This document shows, one piece after another, positions 35,846 to 47,693 of a DNA stretch of 64,000 nt. A model generated the notes under the pieces. The model had not been told where the DNA came from and did not search any database. It saw only the letters and a list, made by a program, of their open reading frames with translations. Within the stretch, counting starts at the first letter, position 1. Each line of letters opens with the position of its first letter. Position numbers and translations under genes: made by a program. Source of the stretch: Anisus vortex (lineage: Eukaryota; Mollusca; Gastropoda; Planorbidae); the NCBI GenBank assembly GCA_949126835.1, contig OX421509.1, positions 14,539,279 to 14,603,278 on the forward strand. Direction: 5' to 3'.

Positions 35846-36195
35846 TATCCACTATTTATTCACCGATCTATCTAACATATATAAAACTATCTGTGTGTAT
35901 GTATGTCTGAACGTCTTTTTATCCACTATTTATTCACCGATCTATCTAACATATATAAAACTATCTGTGTGTATGTCTGTCTGAACGTCTTTTTATCCAC
36001 TATTTATTCACCGATCTATCTAACATCTATAAAACTATCTGTGTGTATGTCTGTCTGAACGTCTTTTTATCCACTGTTTATTCACCGATCTATCTAACAT
36101 CTATAAAACTATCTGTGTGTATGTCTGTCTGAACGTCTTTTTATTCACTGTTTATTCACCGATCTATCTAACATCTATAAAACTATCTGACAATA
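35831..36195. repeat. 74-bp tandem repeat grown from the 22-bp repeat
   Basis: Each unit opens with gtctgaacgtctttttatcc, the 22-bp motif, and adds actatttattcaccgatcta and an ataaaactatctgtgtgtat end. Units start at 35831, 35905, 35979, 36053 and 36127, period exactly 74. Confidence 0.95.
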
Positions 36196-36929
36196 TTCAT
36201 GTATTTATATGTCTATCTATCTTTGTCAGTCTATACCACTTTAACCGTCTAACCGACTGTATGAACTGAACAGTTTAAACAATACTTCAAACAACTCACC
36301 TGAAAGTTTAGGGTTCAAGGTTCAAGGCATCCTCAAGACCACTCGCGACTTGCAACTTTGTAAGTCCAGATTTCGGGAAAATCTTCCTCTCCTCCCTGAC
36401 CTAATTTCAACACGTGTCTCGGTTTGCAATGAACAAAAACCTGACGTCTGCCAGAGTGTAAGAGCATACGATAATTTTACGCACATGGTACGTTTTGGCT
36501 GGGGTGTGTTTTTCCCCCTCTTTCTCTCTCTCTCTATTGTATTCACAAACAGCTGCAAGCAACGCACATCTTTAGGCCTATATATTAATGGTAAATGTTA
36601 TTTCATAACATCCTTATTCATTCTAAATAATATATCTATTCTTTGCAAACTTTATTTTAAGTCAGCTAAAGCTCTAACGAAATAACAGTAGCCTAGTTCA
36701 ATAACAAAAAATGAATAGTCACAGGTAAACAATTTTTGTTACATGTAACTTGAAGTGTGGCAGATAACAAAAGAGACGAGCTTTGCAGATTATCTTTACA
36801 CATCTAAAGTATTGAATTGTGTTATCATTGCTCATGGTTGGTCTGATAATTGATAACTTTTAGTTATAACAACAGAGGCAGGGCCCAGTGTTAACAAAAT
36901 ATAATCAATGGGTTCATTTCACGGTCTAT

Positions 36930-36957
36930 CTCTCTATCTTTCTATCTATCTTTCTAT

Positions 36958-37033
<76 letters not shown>

Positions 37034-37180
37034 TCATCTATCTATCTTTCTTTCTATCTATGTATCTATCTTTCTTTCTACTTATCTATATAGTCTATCG
37101 ATCTATTTATTTGTCTATCAATATAATCTATCATTCTATATATAGTCTATGTGTCTATTTATATATCTATCGATTACAAT
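36930..37180. repeat. (TCTA)n microsatellite
   Basis: Perfect TCTA/CTAT core at about 36957-37033 with decayed flanks; a second CT/CTAT patch is at 37345-37400. Confidence 0.95.
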
Positions 37181-37807
37181 ACTCATATAGACAGGAATAA
37201 AGTCATTTTCGTTTTCCATAAATATATATCAAACAATCTATGCACTTATTTTTTTTTATCTATCCATCTAATCATTCTATTCATCCATCAATCTATTGAT
37301 CCATATATATATAGCCCTATATATGCATATATGTATAGTGATCCGTCTATCGCTCTCTATCTCTCTCTCTCTCTCTCTATCTCTCTATCAGTCTATCAAC
37401 ATATTAAACTGTCACGTTTCCATTAGTAGCCGTAAACGAAAACCCTACAATTTACTCGCAAACAACAACATTTTTGCCGTTTCACTAAGTAATCAACCCC
37501 CCCCCCCCCCTAAAAAAAAGGAGTCTTAATTAAAATAGATCTAGTATATATTCACACAACACAGAAATATATCCCATAATAACACGACGGTTTGACGCTG
37601 TGGCTTTTGCTCCTAGATCAATTAAAACAGCACGTAAACCAAGTGGGAGTGACAGAATGATTAAAAACCATCTTTTTACATGAAAATGCCATTTAAAAAA
37701 AAAATTCTTTAAGAAAAGAACACAACACACCAAAAGATAGCCAAGTTTAGTCCTAAGAACGAATTCACATCTTCTCTATTTAGACCAGGATTTGAATAAA
37801 CATTTCT

Positions 37808-37809
<2 letters not shown>

Positions 37810-37856
<47 letters not shown>
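37810..37856. repeat. (GA)n microsatellite
   Basis: About 44 bp of GA. Confidence 0.95.
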
Positions 37857-37859
<3 letters not shown>

Positions 37860-37982
37860 ATAAGTGAGGGAGTGGGGGAGGGGTTCTTCCGCTCACCTCT
37901 TTGTGTATGAGCGACCGCCTCCTTCACGTCTGCTTCTCGTAGTGCGTGCGAGGGTTAACTCTGACATCCTGGAGGATACAAC

Positions 37983-38075
37983 AGAGGCGGCTGGGCGTTG
38001 TGCTGGCCACACGATTCCCCCCCCCCCCCCCCTCCACCGTTTGCCGAGGGCGATGAAAGACTGCTTAGCTCTGCT
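37983..38075 (+). mobile_element. SINE family A, 3' fragment with C-run
   Basis: gaggcggctgggcgttgtgc then tggccacacgattcc match the family. A C18 run replaces the next part. Confidence 0.6.
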
Positions 38076-38277
38076 TTAAAAGTTGACTTCTAAACAGCTC
38101 TCTATTTTGTTTATCTATTTAAATGTCAATGCAGCAATAATTGCCCATCTTTATATCTTAACTCATTATATTATATCTAACAAATGTCTATTTATAAACA
38201 CATGCACCTTACTATTGATAAATACGTTTATTTATCTGTGTATCTTAACATGTATATAAATATATATATATATATAC

Positions 38278-38730
38278 AAGCTAAATTGCCCGGCGTTGCC
38301 CGGCGAAAAAATAAAACATGCCTGTATAAGCTACAGATAAAAATTGTATAAAATACTATGAACAGAAAGCTATAAATCTTATAATCATTTTTCTTTTATG
38401 ATATGCTGGAGACTTTTAGGAAAGAATTAAAAATAAATATTGTAATCGGGTAAAAAATAGACACGTCTTTTTATTTAACAAAAATCTAAATTGCCCGGTG
38501 TTGCTCGTAGACTTAGAATTTTTTTTTTTTATAAAGTAATATTAATTGAAAAAAAAATGTAGAAAAAAGAATCGAACCCGGGTCGCCCGCATGACAGTCC
38601 GACACGTTATCCACTTAGCTATCGATGACACATGTCCGAAGTTAAATCGCAAAAGTATAATATGAGACAATAAAGTCACCTGTCTTTAAATTAAATAATA
38701 TGATTGGTTGAACACACAAACAGTCAACTT

Positions 38731-38735
<5 letters not shown>
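38278..38735 (-). mobile_element. 0.5-kb interspersed element with tRNA-like insert
   Basis: The plus strand opens with aagctaaattgcccggcgtt; the partner at 45867-46352 ends in the reverse complement of a related sequence. Both share a long A/T-rich part, a tRNA-like segment and an attggttgaac-type far end beside a TATA-rich run. The GC-rich end and AT-rich start recall non-autonomous Helitron-like or SINE elements, but class is not settled. Confidence 0.6.
38567..38640 (-). other. tRNA-Asp(GTC)-like sequence inside the element
   Basis: The minus strand reads gatagctaagtggataacg (A-box region), an anticodon-arm-like cggactgtcatgcggg with GTC, then acccgggttcgattct (B box). No acceptor stem pairs across the ends and the 3' side is T-rich, so it is a tRNA-derived promoter, not a working tRNA gene. 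Confidence 0.65.
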
Positions 38736-38737
<2 letters not shown>

Positions 38738-38791
<54 letters not shown>

Positions 38792-38945
38792 TATATATAT
38801 ATAATTCATATATTCTATATGGCCGTGTATCTACTATCACTCAATCCATCTACCAGTCTATCTATCTATCTATCAATCAATCTATCTACCAATCTATCTA
38901 TCTATCTATCAATCAATCAATCTATCAATTGATCTATCTAAACAC
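38738..38945. repeat. (AT)n and (TCTA/ATCA)n microsatellites
   Basis: TA repeats at about 38740-38790, then imperfect ctatctatcaatcaat repeats to 38940. Confidence 0.9.
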
Positions 38946-39430
38946 CTAAGCCCATACATTTGAACAAACTATAGGCCTACTGCTGTCATGGGCTATAAAA
39001 CCATACCTAATCCAAAACCAATACATAATCTAAGAACAATGTATTATTATTTACCTCAACACCACCACATTTCCACCACACGATACGGTCACACCACACA
39101 ACCAAATAGAGATCTATTGAATTACTTTTTATTTTCAAAAAGGTACTACAAAAAAACTCCCCTAGAGTGCCCTAGACCGCTCCAATAAAAATCTCTTTAA
39201 ATAACAAAAGCACTATGTAAAAGATAAAAACAAATACATTTGAAACAAAGGGGGAAATTAGTACATTATTATTAATGAGCTCTGCTCCTGGTGCGATCAT
39301 CGTGCTCTATACTATCCATATCCAGACATCATTTTTTAACCGCAAAGGGAGAAACCTACATAACCGTCGAAAATCGCTTTAATCATTTTTTCTTCCCCCA
39401 ACTTTTATTTATTTTAACATTTTTTTTTGG

Positions 39431-39433
<3 letters not shown>

Positions 39434-39479
<46 letters not shown>

Positions 39480-39480
39480 T
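39434..39480. repeat. (CT)n microsatellite
   Basis: About 45 bp of CT. Confidence 0.95.
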
Positions 39481-39659
39481 TAATCTCGCCTACCTCCTCC
39501 CCTCGCCCCCTCCCCACACACTGTCGAATTGTGACCCACATTTCTTTTTGGTTTCCATGGTAACGCTTTTTTTTTTTAATCCCAGAGATAGAAGGAAGGG
39601 AAAATCGATTGGGGTCTTCCCACCCCCCTTCTACCTCCGAGACCAGACCTCAGGCTCTA

Positions 39660-39767
39660 ATTCTCTTCTCTCTCTTTCTATATCTCTTTTCTCTCTATGT
39701 CCTTTCTCTGTCTCTCTCTCTCTCTCTCTCTCTATGTCCTTTCTCTGTCTCTCTCTCTCTGTCTCTC

Positions 39768-39798
<31 letters not shown>

Positions 39799-39896
39799 GT
39801 TTCTATGTGTTTCCTATTTGAATTATTTCTATCTTTCTTTCTCTCTCTTTCAGTTTATATCTTTTACCCACGCTTTCAATCTCCTTCACTAATTTC

Positions 39897-39929
<33 letters not shown>

Positions 39930-40195
39930 GTCTCTCTCTCTGTCTCTCTCTCAATCTCTCTCTCTCTCTGTCTCTCTCTGTCTCTCTCTCTGTCTCTCTC
40001 TCTGTCTCTCTCTCTCTCAATCTCTATTTTTCTCTCTTTTAGTTTTCTCCCGTTCCCTCTCTCTATGTCTCTCCACTTCTATTACACTCTCCCACTCGGA
40101 CTCTCTCTCACTTTCTCTCTCTTTTTTACGCTCGTTCTTTTTACTCTCTTGTCTGTCCATCTCTCTCTCTCGCTCTGTCTCTCTCTGATTCTTAT
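39660..40195. repeat. Long polypyrimidine (CT/TCTCTG) tract
   Basis: About 530 bp in which the plus strand is almost wholly C/T, with tctctctgtctctct units. Serine/leucine-rich frames are artefacts. Confidence 0.93.
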
Positions 40196-41605
40196 TGTTT
40201 CCATGCATATCTCTCATTTAATAGCCGTATTAGAACATGCCACGAGTAGATCACTGACCCGTGACAATTCTACCCATATCCAATATCCATATCCAATGTT
40301 AGCCCCCCCCCCCCCACCCTTTCTCCCCCACATCCTCTCTCTCTCTTTTATTGAACAAACTCTCCAGCGCCCTAGGGTGTGTAAACTAAAGCCAATGTTG
40401 ACGGAGCGGAAAGGGTGGAGATGGGGGGGGGAAGTGGGGGGAGGGTGGGCGTCATATCATCACAAGGCACTTTTTAGCACAACTGAAGTCATATTTATTT
40501 TTATCTTTATGATATATTCATTATTTTAGAATAACGCCATGGCAAATAATTGTAATTAGTTCGTGTGGATATATATTTTTTTCTAATCTATCTAATTTTT
40601 TACGCTTACTTTGTTTAACATATATTATATTCATAAATTTTTTCATACTTTTACCTTTTTGCAAACATTTGTTTACTTGAAATCTAGTTTTATATTTTCC
40701 TCAATTTAAAAGATTGAATCTATAACTTTTTACTTAAAATTTTTATAATCTTTTTTTTTTTAATTATTGCTTTCTACTACAATTTAATTCTTTGTTTTTT
40801 ACCAATTAATATTATTTTTACAATATTTCATTTACATCTATGTAGTCTAGTTGGGTTTTCATATTTTGTTCCTTTAGTCAATTTAAAACTGTTGAAAACT
40901 TTTTTTTCTGATTTGACTTTTATGCACTTATCTTCAGAGTAAATTAATGTAATTCATAGTTTATTTCACTGTAGATATAGATCTATATAGATTCTATGAT
41001 ATATGATTATGATATAGGCTACACGTGACATATGATACATGAGTTAATATATGATAAAATGACTCTTATCGCCCACATATCCATATTTAAATATTTTTTT
41101 TCATTAATAAAACAATAAGTACAATATCACTTTTCAAATCAATAGTAGATCTATATTTAGCCAAACAAGTTTCTTTTTTTTTATGAAGCCAAACTATTGC
41201 CTAGAAGTTATATCCCTTTCGTGATACATTTGTCCTCTCTAAATTCAAATACTTTGAGAATAAGCTGAGGATAATGTCCCTCCCTTTTTTCTAAGAAACA
41301 AAAAGATCTAATAATGGTTGTTGAATTTTATCGATTTCTTTCCTTCTGCTGGTGTAACTAAAAAAATGTTTGGAGTTAATTCCCTTGTTCCAACCTCATC
41401 CCCATAACTGCAGTAAGTGGTGGGGGATTTAAAAAAAACAACACGAAATAATATATTTTTTAAATATACCTCTATGTTTTATTAGCCGCTAGCTTAAATA
41501 ACATTTTTTTTCCTCATTAGCGTTCGTGGCATTTTTTGTTTTATTATTTTTATAGATCTAGTAAATATTATGTAGTTGTTGTTTTTTTTTCGCGTTGTAA
41601 GAGAC
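40196..41605. other. AT-rich, no gene recognised
   Basis: A C-run lies near 40302 and G-runs near 40422-40450; the rest is strongly AT-rich with long T-runs. No exon-like segment seen. Confidence 0.5.
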
Positions 41606-41746
41606 TGACAATAATAATGACCGTGTAACTGTGAGTGTGTAAGGGACGGAATAATTATCAACTGACTTAGACTTATAGTGACACACGTTTAACTGTATTA
41701 TTTGTAATGTGTTGACCTGACTAAGTGACCTGATAGCTCTGTGTTA
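41606..41746 (+). repeat. Dispersed 140-bp repeat, copy 1
   Basis: gtgtaactgtgagtgtgtaa, agtgacacacgtttaactgt, taatgtgttgacc and gtgacctgatagctctgt recur in order at 59320-59457. Confidence 0.75.
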
Positions 41747-41888
41747 TTGTTTTATGTGACTGGCTGGACATAGTGAGATTTGTTCATGGATGTCTCGTGG
41801 AGAGCAAAGGTTAGTGAATACGGAGTGAATGGTTGTGATGTGCTCATTTGATATGCTATAAAAAGAATTCTAGAATGAGAATAAAGAT

Positions 41889-41945
41889 AATCTTATATAT
41901 TACAGACGCTCCTAAAAAAGATCATTGCGTCCTACGCCTATCCGA
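41889..41945 (-). mobile_element. LINE tail fragment
   Basis: tcttatatattacagacgct then agatcattgcgtcctacgcc: the 3' UTR tail and last codons of the CR1/Jockey-like family, reversed. Confidence 0.75.
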
Positions 41946-42139
41946 TTAGTTGTGACACAAAGCTATGGTTAAAGACGTAGGCCTACTTTCACAAAGAATT
42001 TCCCACGCGCTTTATCATTAACTTCAATTTTCTACTTCACACAGATTAATTTGCAACAGTTTAACTAAATGACATTATCAATAAGCAGAGAAATGGATGG
42101 CAGCACTAGCGTTGCAGTCTGAATTTTGAAAGTTAAAAA

Positions 42140-42312
42140 AAAAAAGGATATTCGGTTGATGACCGAAAGTCAATATCAGTTTCGGCCGAAACCGCAAGCG
42201 AACCGAAAGCAAACTTTTTCGTTTCGGCCGAAACCTAAACTATGTCGAAAGAGGCCATATGCCTACTTTCGGCGCCAAAACCGAAACCGAATTTCGGTTG
42301 ACCTCTACAAAT
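42140..42312. mobile_element. TTTCGGCCGAAA-rich palindromic repeat
   Basis: tttcggccgaaac occurs twice, with further accgaaa/tttcggt copies and a terminal tttcggttgacctct. A short DNA transposon-like repeat is likely; exact ends and duplications are unclear. Confidence 0.5.
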
Positions 42313-42378
42313 GAGATTGATTGTCTTTAATTCTGTTCTATTGTTATAGACAACATAGGCGTAGCAAGTTTTCTTTCC

Positions 42379-42462
42379 TTATACATTACAGACGTTCTAT
42401 CTTAAAAAGAAGATTTTTGCGTCCTACGCTCATCTGTGGTCCGAGTCTAGTCTTGTATTTTT
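42379..42462 (-). mobile_element. LINE tail fragment
   Basis: ccttatacattacagacgtt to tggtccgagtctagtcttgt, reversed CR1/Jockey-like 3' end. It abuts the next element at 42462. Confidence 0.78.
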
Positions 42463-43047
42463 ACTTCCTTTCTATTAACTTGTATTTTCTGTCTGTCTGT
42501 CTGCTTGCTTGCTTGATAGCAAAACTTTGCATCGATTTTTCGACCACTTCCCGTCGTCCAATCGAGCCGATACTTGGCCAGCAGACTTGTCCCGACTAAC
42601 AATACATTCTATCAAATTTTCAGCATCGTAGCCTTTGGAATAGTTACGAATACCTTCCACCAATTTGCGAATCGAGGAACATATTATACGAAAAAAACAT
42701 GGCTGCCTTTGACGGAAGTAACTAAAGTTTTCGGATATGTTCGTTTTTACGAAAACATATGAATGAAAACGAAACAATGTATTTGTGAGACACAATGTAG
42801 CCGAAACAAAGCGAGTTATCTTTTTATGGTTTTTGCGAGCCAAAGCTATAAAAAAAAAGGATGCGCAAAAGCAAAGCCACGATCGTGGCTTCATGCATTA
42901 AAAAAAAAAATGCGCAATCGTTATAACTAGATATTTATTTGCCGACATTACCGATTCGAAATTTTAGTTTTGTAGTGAAGTGGAAATGGTAAACTTAGTT
43001 TACAAATAAAGGGAGTATAATAAAAACTGGTTTTTATGGTTTTCTTG
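42462..43047 (+). mobile_element. 0.5-kb dispersed element, copy 1
   Basis: Begins acttcctttctattaact, then gtctgtctgtctgcttgctt and tcgatttttcgaccacttcc, and ends aaataaagggagtataataa. Its tactcccttt-type start and aaagggagta-type end form short inverted termini. A second copy follows immediately. Confidence 0.65.
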
Positions 43048-43049
43048 TT

Positions 43050-43535
43050 ACTCCCTTTCTATTAACTTGTATTTTCTGTCTGTCTGTCTGCTTGCTTGAT
43101 AGCAAATCTTTGCATCGATTTTTCGACCACTTCCCGTGACCCAATCGAGCTGAAATTTGGACAGCAGACTTGTGGCGACTAACAATACATTCTATCAAAT
43201 TTTCAGTTAAAACAAATTAATTATACTATACTTATGACAATATTAATTTCTTAAAAGGAAAGTATAAGAAAAATTTTGGTTTCATGTTAAAAATGCCTGT
43301 GCAGCTTTTTTATAGTTTTTCGGCGCCAAGCTAGAAAAAAAATAATGATGCGCTGAGATTATTTTTAGAACAATTCATACGGAGTAAGGAGATATTTTTG
43401 AGATGTGAGACACGGCTATTTTTCTGTACATGTTTCATTTCCACTAGTCAATCAATTATTTAATTACATGATGGTAAACTTAGTTTGCAAAGAAAGGGAG
43501 TATAATAAAAACTTAGTTTTTATGGGTTATTCTTG
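43050..43535 (+). mobile_element. 0.5-kb dispersed element, copy 2
   Basis: tactccctttctattaactt to aagaaagggagtataataaa. Ends match copy 1; the middles have diverged. Confidence 0.65.
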
Positions 43536-43947
43536 TTTCTGAATTTGTTCTATTTTTTTTAAATGTTTTATTTTGTTGATATGTTCAATACAAAAGATAG
43601 CTTTTTAGTTTTATATTCTTATTAAATTCGTAAAAGTTCCTTTTAATGAAGCCTAATGTTTTTTTTTAGTTACATCATCAATATGAAGATAACTTATCAC
43701 TTATTCATCCTCCATCTATTTTATCTATCTATCAATCCATCTATCTGTCTAACTTTACACTTATTAATCTGTGTTTCTGTCCGAATGTCTGTCCGTTTAT
43801 CTGTCCATCACTCTATGTATCTCGCGATCAAAATATCTGGTTACCCATTTCATTCATATAATATAAGGGACTTTTAAAAAGTTTCAATTCTATAACTATA
43901 ACGCGTGATGGTAATAACACAGTGACAATGCCAGTCACCTAATTAGC

Positions 43948-44225
43948 ACTTAAATGGCGCAAACTGACATGGCTCGCTCAAGTGCTGCAGCATAATAATA
44001 ACCTGCCCAAAACCAATCCTCCAGGGCACGGTAGAAGGTAAACGTCTGAGAGGCCATAAGGGGAGATGCTTGCTCGACAATGTAAAGTATTGGACAGGGC
44101 TGCAGTTGATTCAACTATTGACAACCGCTCAAGATAGGCAAAAGTGGAGAAAGTTGACTGCTGAAGCGTCCATTCGCTTCCTCCCAACGACCACAACGAT
44201 CATGGGATTGATGAAGATGATGAAT
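43948..44225 (+). pseudogene. RTE-like LINE ORF C-terminus
   Basis: Reads LKWRKLTWLAQVLQHNNNLP in one frame, then after shifts LLTTAQDRQKWRKLTAEA and a tgggattgatgaagatgatg tail. Same family as 32690-33187. The 72-codon minus frame over it is a shadow. Confidence 0.78.
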
Positions 44226-44637
44226 TAATTTCTTATACTAGAGTCAGAAAAAAAAAATGAAACTACTAAACTGTAACAAATAATAAACATAATTTAAAAA
44301 TCAATGATTTAGAAAAATGTAAACATCAAACATTTGTTCAGATTTAGATTGATTAAACAACCAAAAACAACACAACAACGAAATAACAAGCAACAACTAC
44401 AAATTAACAACAATGAAACAACAACAAATAACTACAACAACAAAGCACTAGTGACACTAGTCGCTATTACAATGAACTGCTGCAATCAAAATGTATGTAA
44501 GAAATAACAACACTTAAAATACATATTTTTTTATTCGAATGTTAAAAATTAAACATAGAAAAAAATAAAAAAATGTAGACCACAATGCAACAATAAAGTT
44601 GACACAATTCGTCTTTAAAAAAAATGAAAATTTAAAC
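44226..44637. other. A-rich spacer
   Basis: AT-rich with an acaacaacaa-rich patch at 44360-44440; no gene. Confidence 0.6.
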
Positions 44638-44937
44638 AGATCTAGACCTATAGACCTATAGACTCTAGACCTATAGACCTATAGACTCTAGACCTATAGA
44701 CTCTAGATCTATAGACCTATAGACTCTAGACATATAGACCTATAGACCTATAGACTCTAGACCTATAGACATATAGACTAGACCTATAGACCTATAGACT
44801 CTAGACCTATAGACCTATAGACTCTAGACCTATAGACCTATAGACTCTAGACCTATAGACCTATAGACCTATAGACTCTAGACCTATAGACTCTAGACCT
44901 ATAGACCTATAGACCTATAGACTCTAGACCTATAGAT
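44638..44937. repeat. Short-unit array of ctatagac/tctagac
   Basis: agacctatagac and agactctagac alternate in variable order, units of about 8-16 bp. TCTAGA and CTATAG palindromes are frequent, so both strands look alike. Confidence 0.95.
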
Positions 44938-44983
44938 TTTTTTAAAAAACGTATACTTTTACTGACGTTCCTTTTAAACTCCT

Positions 44984-45075
44984 ACAGGGCGGCAGGGATC
45001 GGTCGCCGGAAGGAATAGAACCCGCGACGTGTCGGTTGACAGTCCGGTGAACTAACCGCAGGACCAGCCGACCTC
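44984..45075 (-). mobile_element. tRNA-like SINE head (family B)
   Basis: On the minus strand gctggtcctgcggttagttc is A-box-like, ccggactgtcaacc resembles an anticodon arm with GTC, and cgcgggttctattcc is a B box. A copy lies at 53270-53375. Confidence 0.65.
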
Positions 45076-45225
45076 TCTTACTTGTTTTAAGGCCTCTCTA
45101 TTTATTACCCTTTAATTTAAATAGTGTTATTTGTGTTCCAAGGGTCATAACTCAATTATTATTATTTTTTTTTTACTGTGATTTGATCCCTTTGTCTTTG
45201 TATCTGGTTATGGTTCTGGTTTTGT

Positions 45226-45402
45226 GAGGGAGGAAGAGAGGAAGACAAAAGAAACGATGGGAGGATGGACAAGATCAGGGAGTGGACAGGAATAAAACTG
45301 TGCGACGCATTGAGAAAGGCTGAGAGACGGGAGGAATGGAGGAGGCTGGTGTACATGTCATCTGTGGCGCCCCAACGGTCCAACAGACTACGGAATATGT
45401 AA
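45226..45402 (+). pseudogene. LINE ORF C-terminus with frameshift
   Basis: Starts GRKRGRQKKRWED, shifts by one base and continues KIREWTGIKLCDALRKAERR, EEWRRLVYMSSVAPQRSNRL and RNM, then TAA at 45400-45402. This matches the RWEDNIxEWTG...RxxWRxLV tail common to many animal LINE proteins. A minus-strand frame over it is a shadow. Confidence 0.85.
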
Positions 45403-45798
45403 GATGTAGGTAGGTCATTGTATCAATAATCTCAATGTAATTTTTTTTTTTAAAGTAGTAAAATAAAAGTAAATAAATGTCATTAACATTGACTTAAAAT
45501 TTTATTAATTGGATTATCGTTACTTATTGCTTGATCTAAAAATTCAATGGGAAAATAATTCTTGGCTCAGCAACAAAATGTACAATACTGCGGCTATAAA
45601 AACAGAATGTTTAGTAGTGTTCTATATATAAATTTGCTAAGCTCAAACTGAAACACATCCTAACACATGATTACAAATAAATATGGCAGTTCATGGACAT
45701 ATTTTAACCCATATAATAGTCTTGCCCCCACCCCACCTCACCCATTTCCCTGTCGCTACGCCTATTGTTATAATATCTGGCCTAACACGATAGGTAGT

Positions 45799-45866
45799 AA
45801 GCGTGCCACTGAAAATCACTCTGCGTGCCAAGTCTGGTACGCGTGCCTTAGGTTGCCGACTCCTGA
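45799..45866 (-). mobile_element. hAT MITE fragment
   Basis: taagcgtgccactgaaaatc to taggttgccgactcctg; one end only, reversed. Confidence 0.8.
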
Positions 45867-46352
45867 TCTATATAATATAAAGCAGATTATGTGAGTCGAT
45901 TCCGATCCCAATTGGTTAATTTAAAGACACGTGACCTTCTTGCCTCAAATTTTACTTTGGCGCTTCCGGCATGTGTCCTGTCTAGCTGAATAGTCAGCGC
46001 ACCCAACTGCCGTGCGGAAGACCTGTGTTCGAGTCCCACTTATAACTTCTTTTTTCTATTTTTAAAAAAAAATGTCCATTAATATAAGTTTTTTTTTTCA
46101 AGTATTGTAAAAAATGTCAGAACCTAAAATGTTTTCAGTAAGTAAAATCTAATAATTATATATTAGACGCTTGCGGGAGAGGGTGTTTGATTCTCCAAAC
46201 TTTTTGATAAAATAAAAAGATAGATCTATACTTATTTTTAACCCGATTACATTAATATTTATTTTAAATTACTATCCTTAATTTTTGTGTGTAAATAATA
46301 ATTATATTTAATGTTATTTATCCCCGTGAAACGACGGGTAATTTAGCTTGTT
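45867..46352 (+). mobile_element. 0.5-kb interspersed element with tRNA-like insert
   Basis: atctatataatataaagcag at the left, aatttaaagacacgtgacct next, a tRNA-like segment at about 45985-46040 (tagctgaatagtcagcgc and gtgttcgagtccc), A/T-rich body, and cccgtgaaacgacgggtaat at the right, which forms a CCCGT/ACGGG hairpin. Partner copies: 38278-38735 (minus) and fragment 32536. Confidence 0.6.
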
Positions 46353-46927
46353 ATGGATAAAAGCCTCTTAACTAAATTATATCATTATAATAAGTATATC
46401 AACACAGCTAATTCCTCACAGTCATTCCTTATAGTTAAACAATGTAGCTAAATATTCATATCTAGACTATATCTTCATCTCTCAATACATATAGCTAAAC
46501 CATTTTATTTTAACAATAGAAGAACAAAGTTTTCAAGGTCATAGTTTTTAATTGAGTAATTTGAATAAAAAACAATAACAACAGCAGAATATTAGGTTTC
46601 CATGGCTACCAATAAATACAGTTTAAAGAGTATTTCGTAAAAAATAGAAGTTTAATAAGCCGCCTCGAGCAAAACCAACACGATTATGTTCTCAGGCTAA
46701 GACAAAGATAAATACATTTTTAACATAAGAAAAAAAATCTGTATTGACGTAATACTTTGTATCAATAATATCAAGCTGCTTTGTAAAAAAAAAATGAGAT
46801 ACATTGTTTTGTTTGATATTATTCCTTATGCAAACACACACACATACACACACATGTACACACACACAAACACCTACAAATAGATAGACACACACAAACA
46901 CAACGTGAATACATAAATGAAAAATTT

Positions 46928-47072
46928 AAATTAAAATCGAAAGTTGTATACAGCGGAAACATTTAGGCAAATGTAGGAGCGTAGAAGTAATTTAAGACAG
47001 CGTAATTGGATGCGCACGGAAAGGAAAGGAACAAATAAGCTCTAAAAATAGAGCAAGCTTTCCATCTTATTA
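46928..47072 (+). repeat. Dispersed 145-bp repeat, copy 1
   Basis: aaattaaaatcgaaagttgt to gagcaagctttccatcttat; roughly 90 percent identical by eye to 52062-52203. Confidence 0.88.
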
Positions 47073-47657
47073 TTTGGTGAATGTAATTACAAACTCAGAC
47101 AAAATACTGTAAATTTACAGTTTTAAAATGTACAAAATATATAAACTAGTAGAATATAATTTTATAAATCTTCGTAATGTGTGGAGAATATCAGAGAAGG
47201 TATTTTTTTTAACATTTAGAAAGTGTTTTAAAAATGGGTTAACTACAGTAAGTCAACTTAGTATTAGTACAATGCTATTTACATAAATTTTTTTTATGAA
47301 AATGTGACATTACGAATTTTCCGTCCAAATAAAGAATATCTTTTCAATTTAGTACACATTTTAAAAAATGTTTAATTAGGCAGTCTTTATCATTAGTTAT
47401 ACTTTAAATAAAATAAGAGATCGGTTCATATTTTGTTCTTTGTACAGTTATAATGAGGATCAAAGTTTTATTATATCGTTAGAAATCTTGTCTGAAGATC
47501 ATAGTATGACCTGCTGCCGGCGTGTGTATTGACATTTGACATGCATCTATTTGTCCGTTATTTTACTAAGATTTACCCATGAGTTTTACAATGAAAGTCT
47601 TTTTTTTTAAATGTGATCAGTTGTGAGTAGTGAAAAGTTATGAGCTCTTATTTAGTT

Positions 47658-47663
47658 TTTATT
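47658..47663 (-). terminator. Polyadenylation signal AATAAA
   Basis: On the minus strand AATAAA lies about 30 bases after the stop of the protease-like exon, so transcript cleavage is expected at about 47630-47645. Confidence 0.65.
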
Positions 47664-47693
47664 CATGTTGTATATCGCCGTGACTTCATCGTC

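Noticed and set aside
38567..38640. Functional tRNA-Asp gene
   Set aside because: The A and B boxes and anticodon arm are visible, but no acceptor stem pairs and the 3' side is T-rich; it recurs inside a dispersed element.
39548..40529. Serine/leucine-rich frames of 114-163 codons
   Set aside because: Polypyrimidine tract; low complexity with no initiation context.
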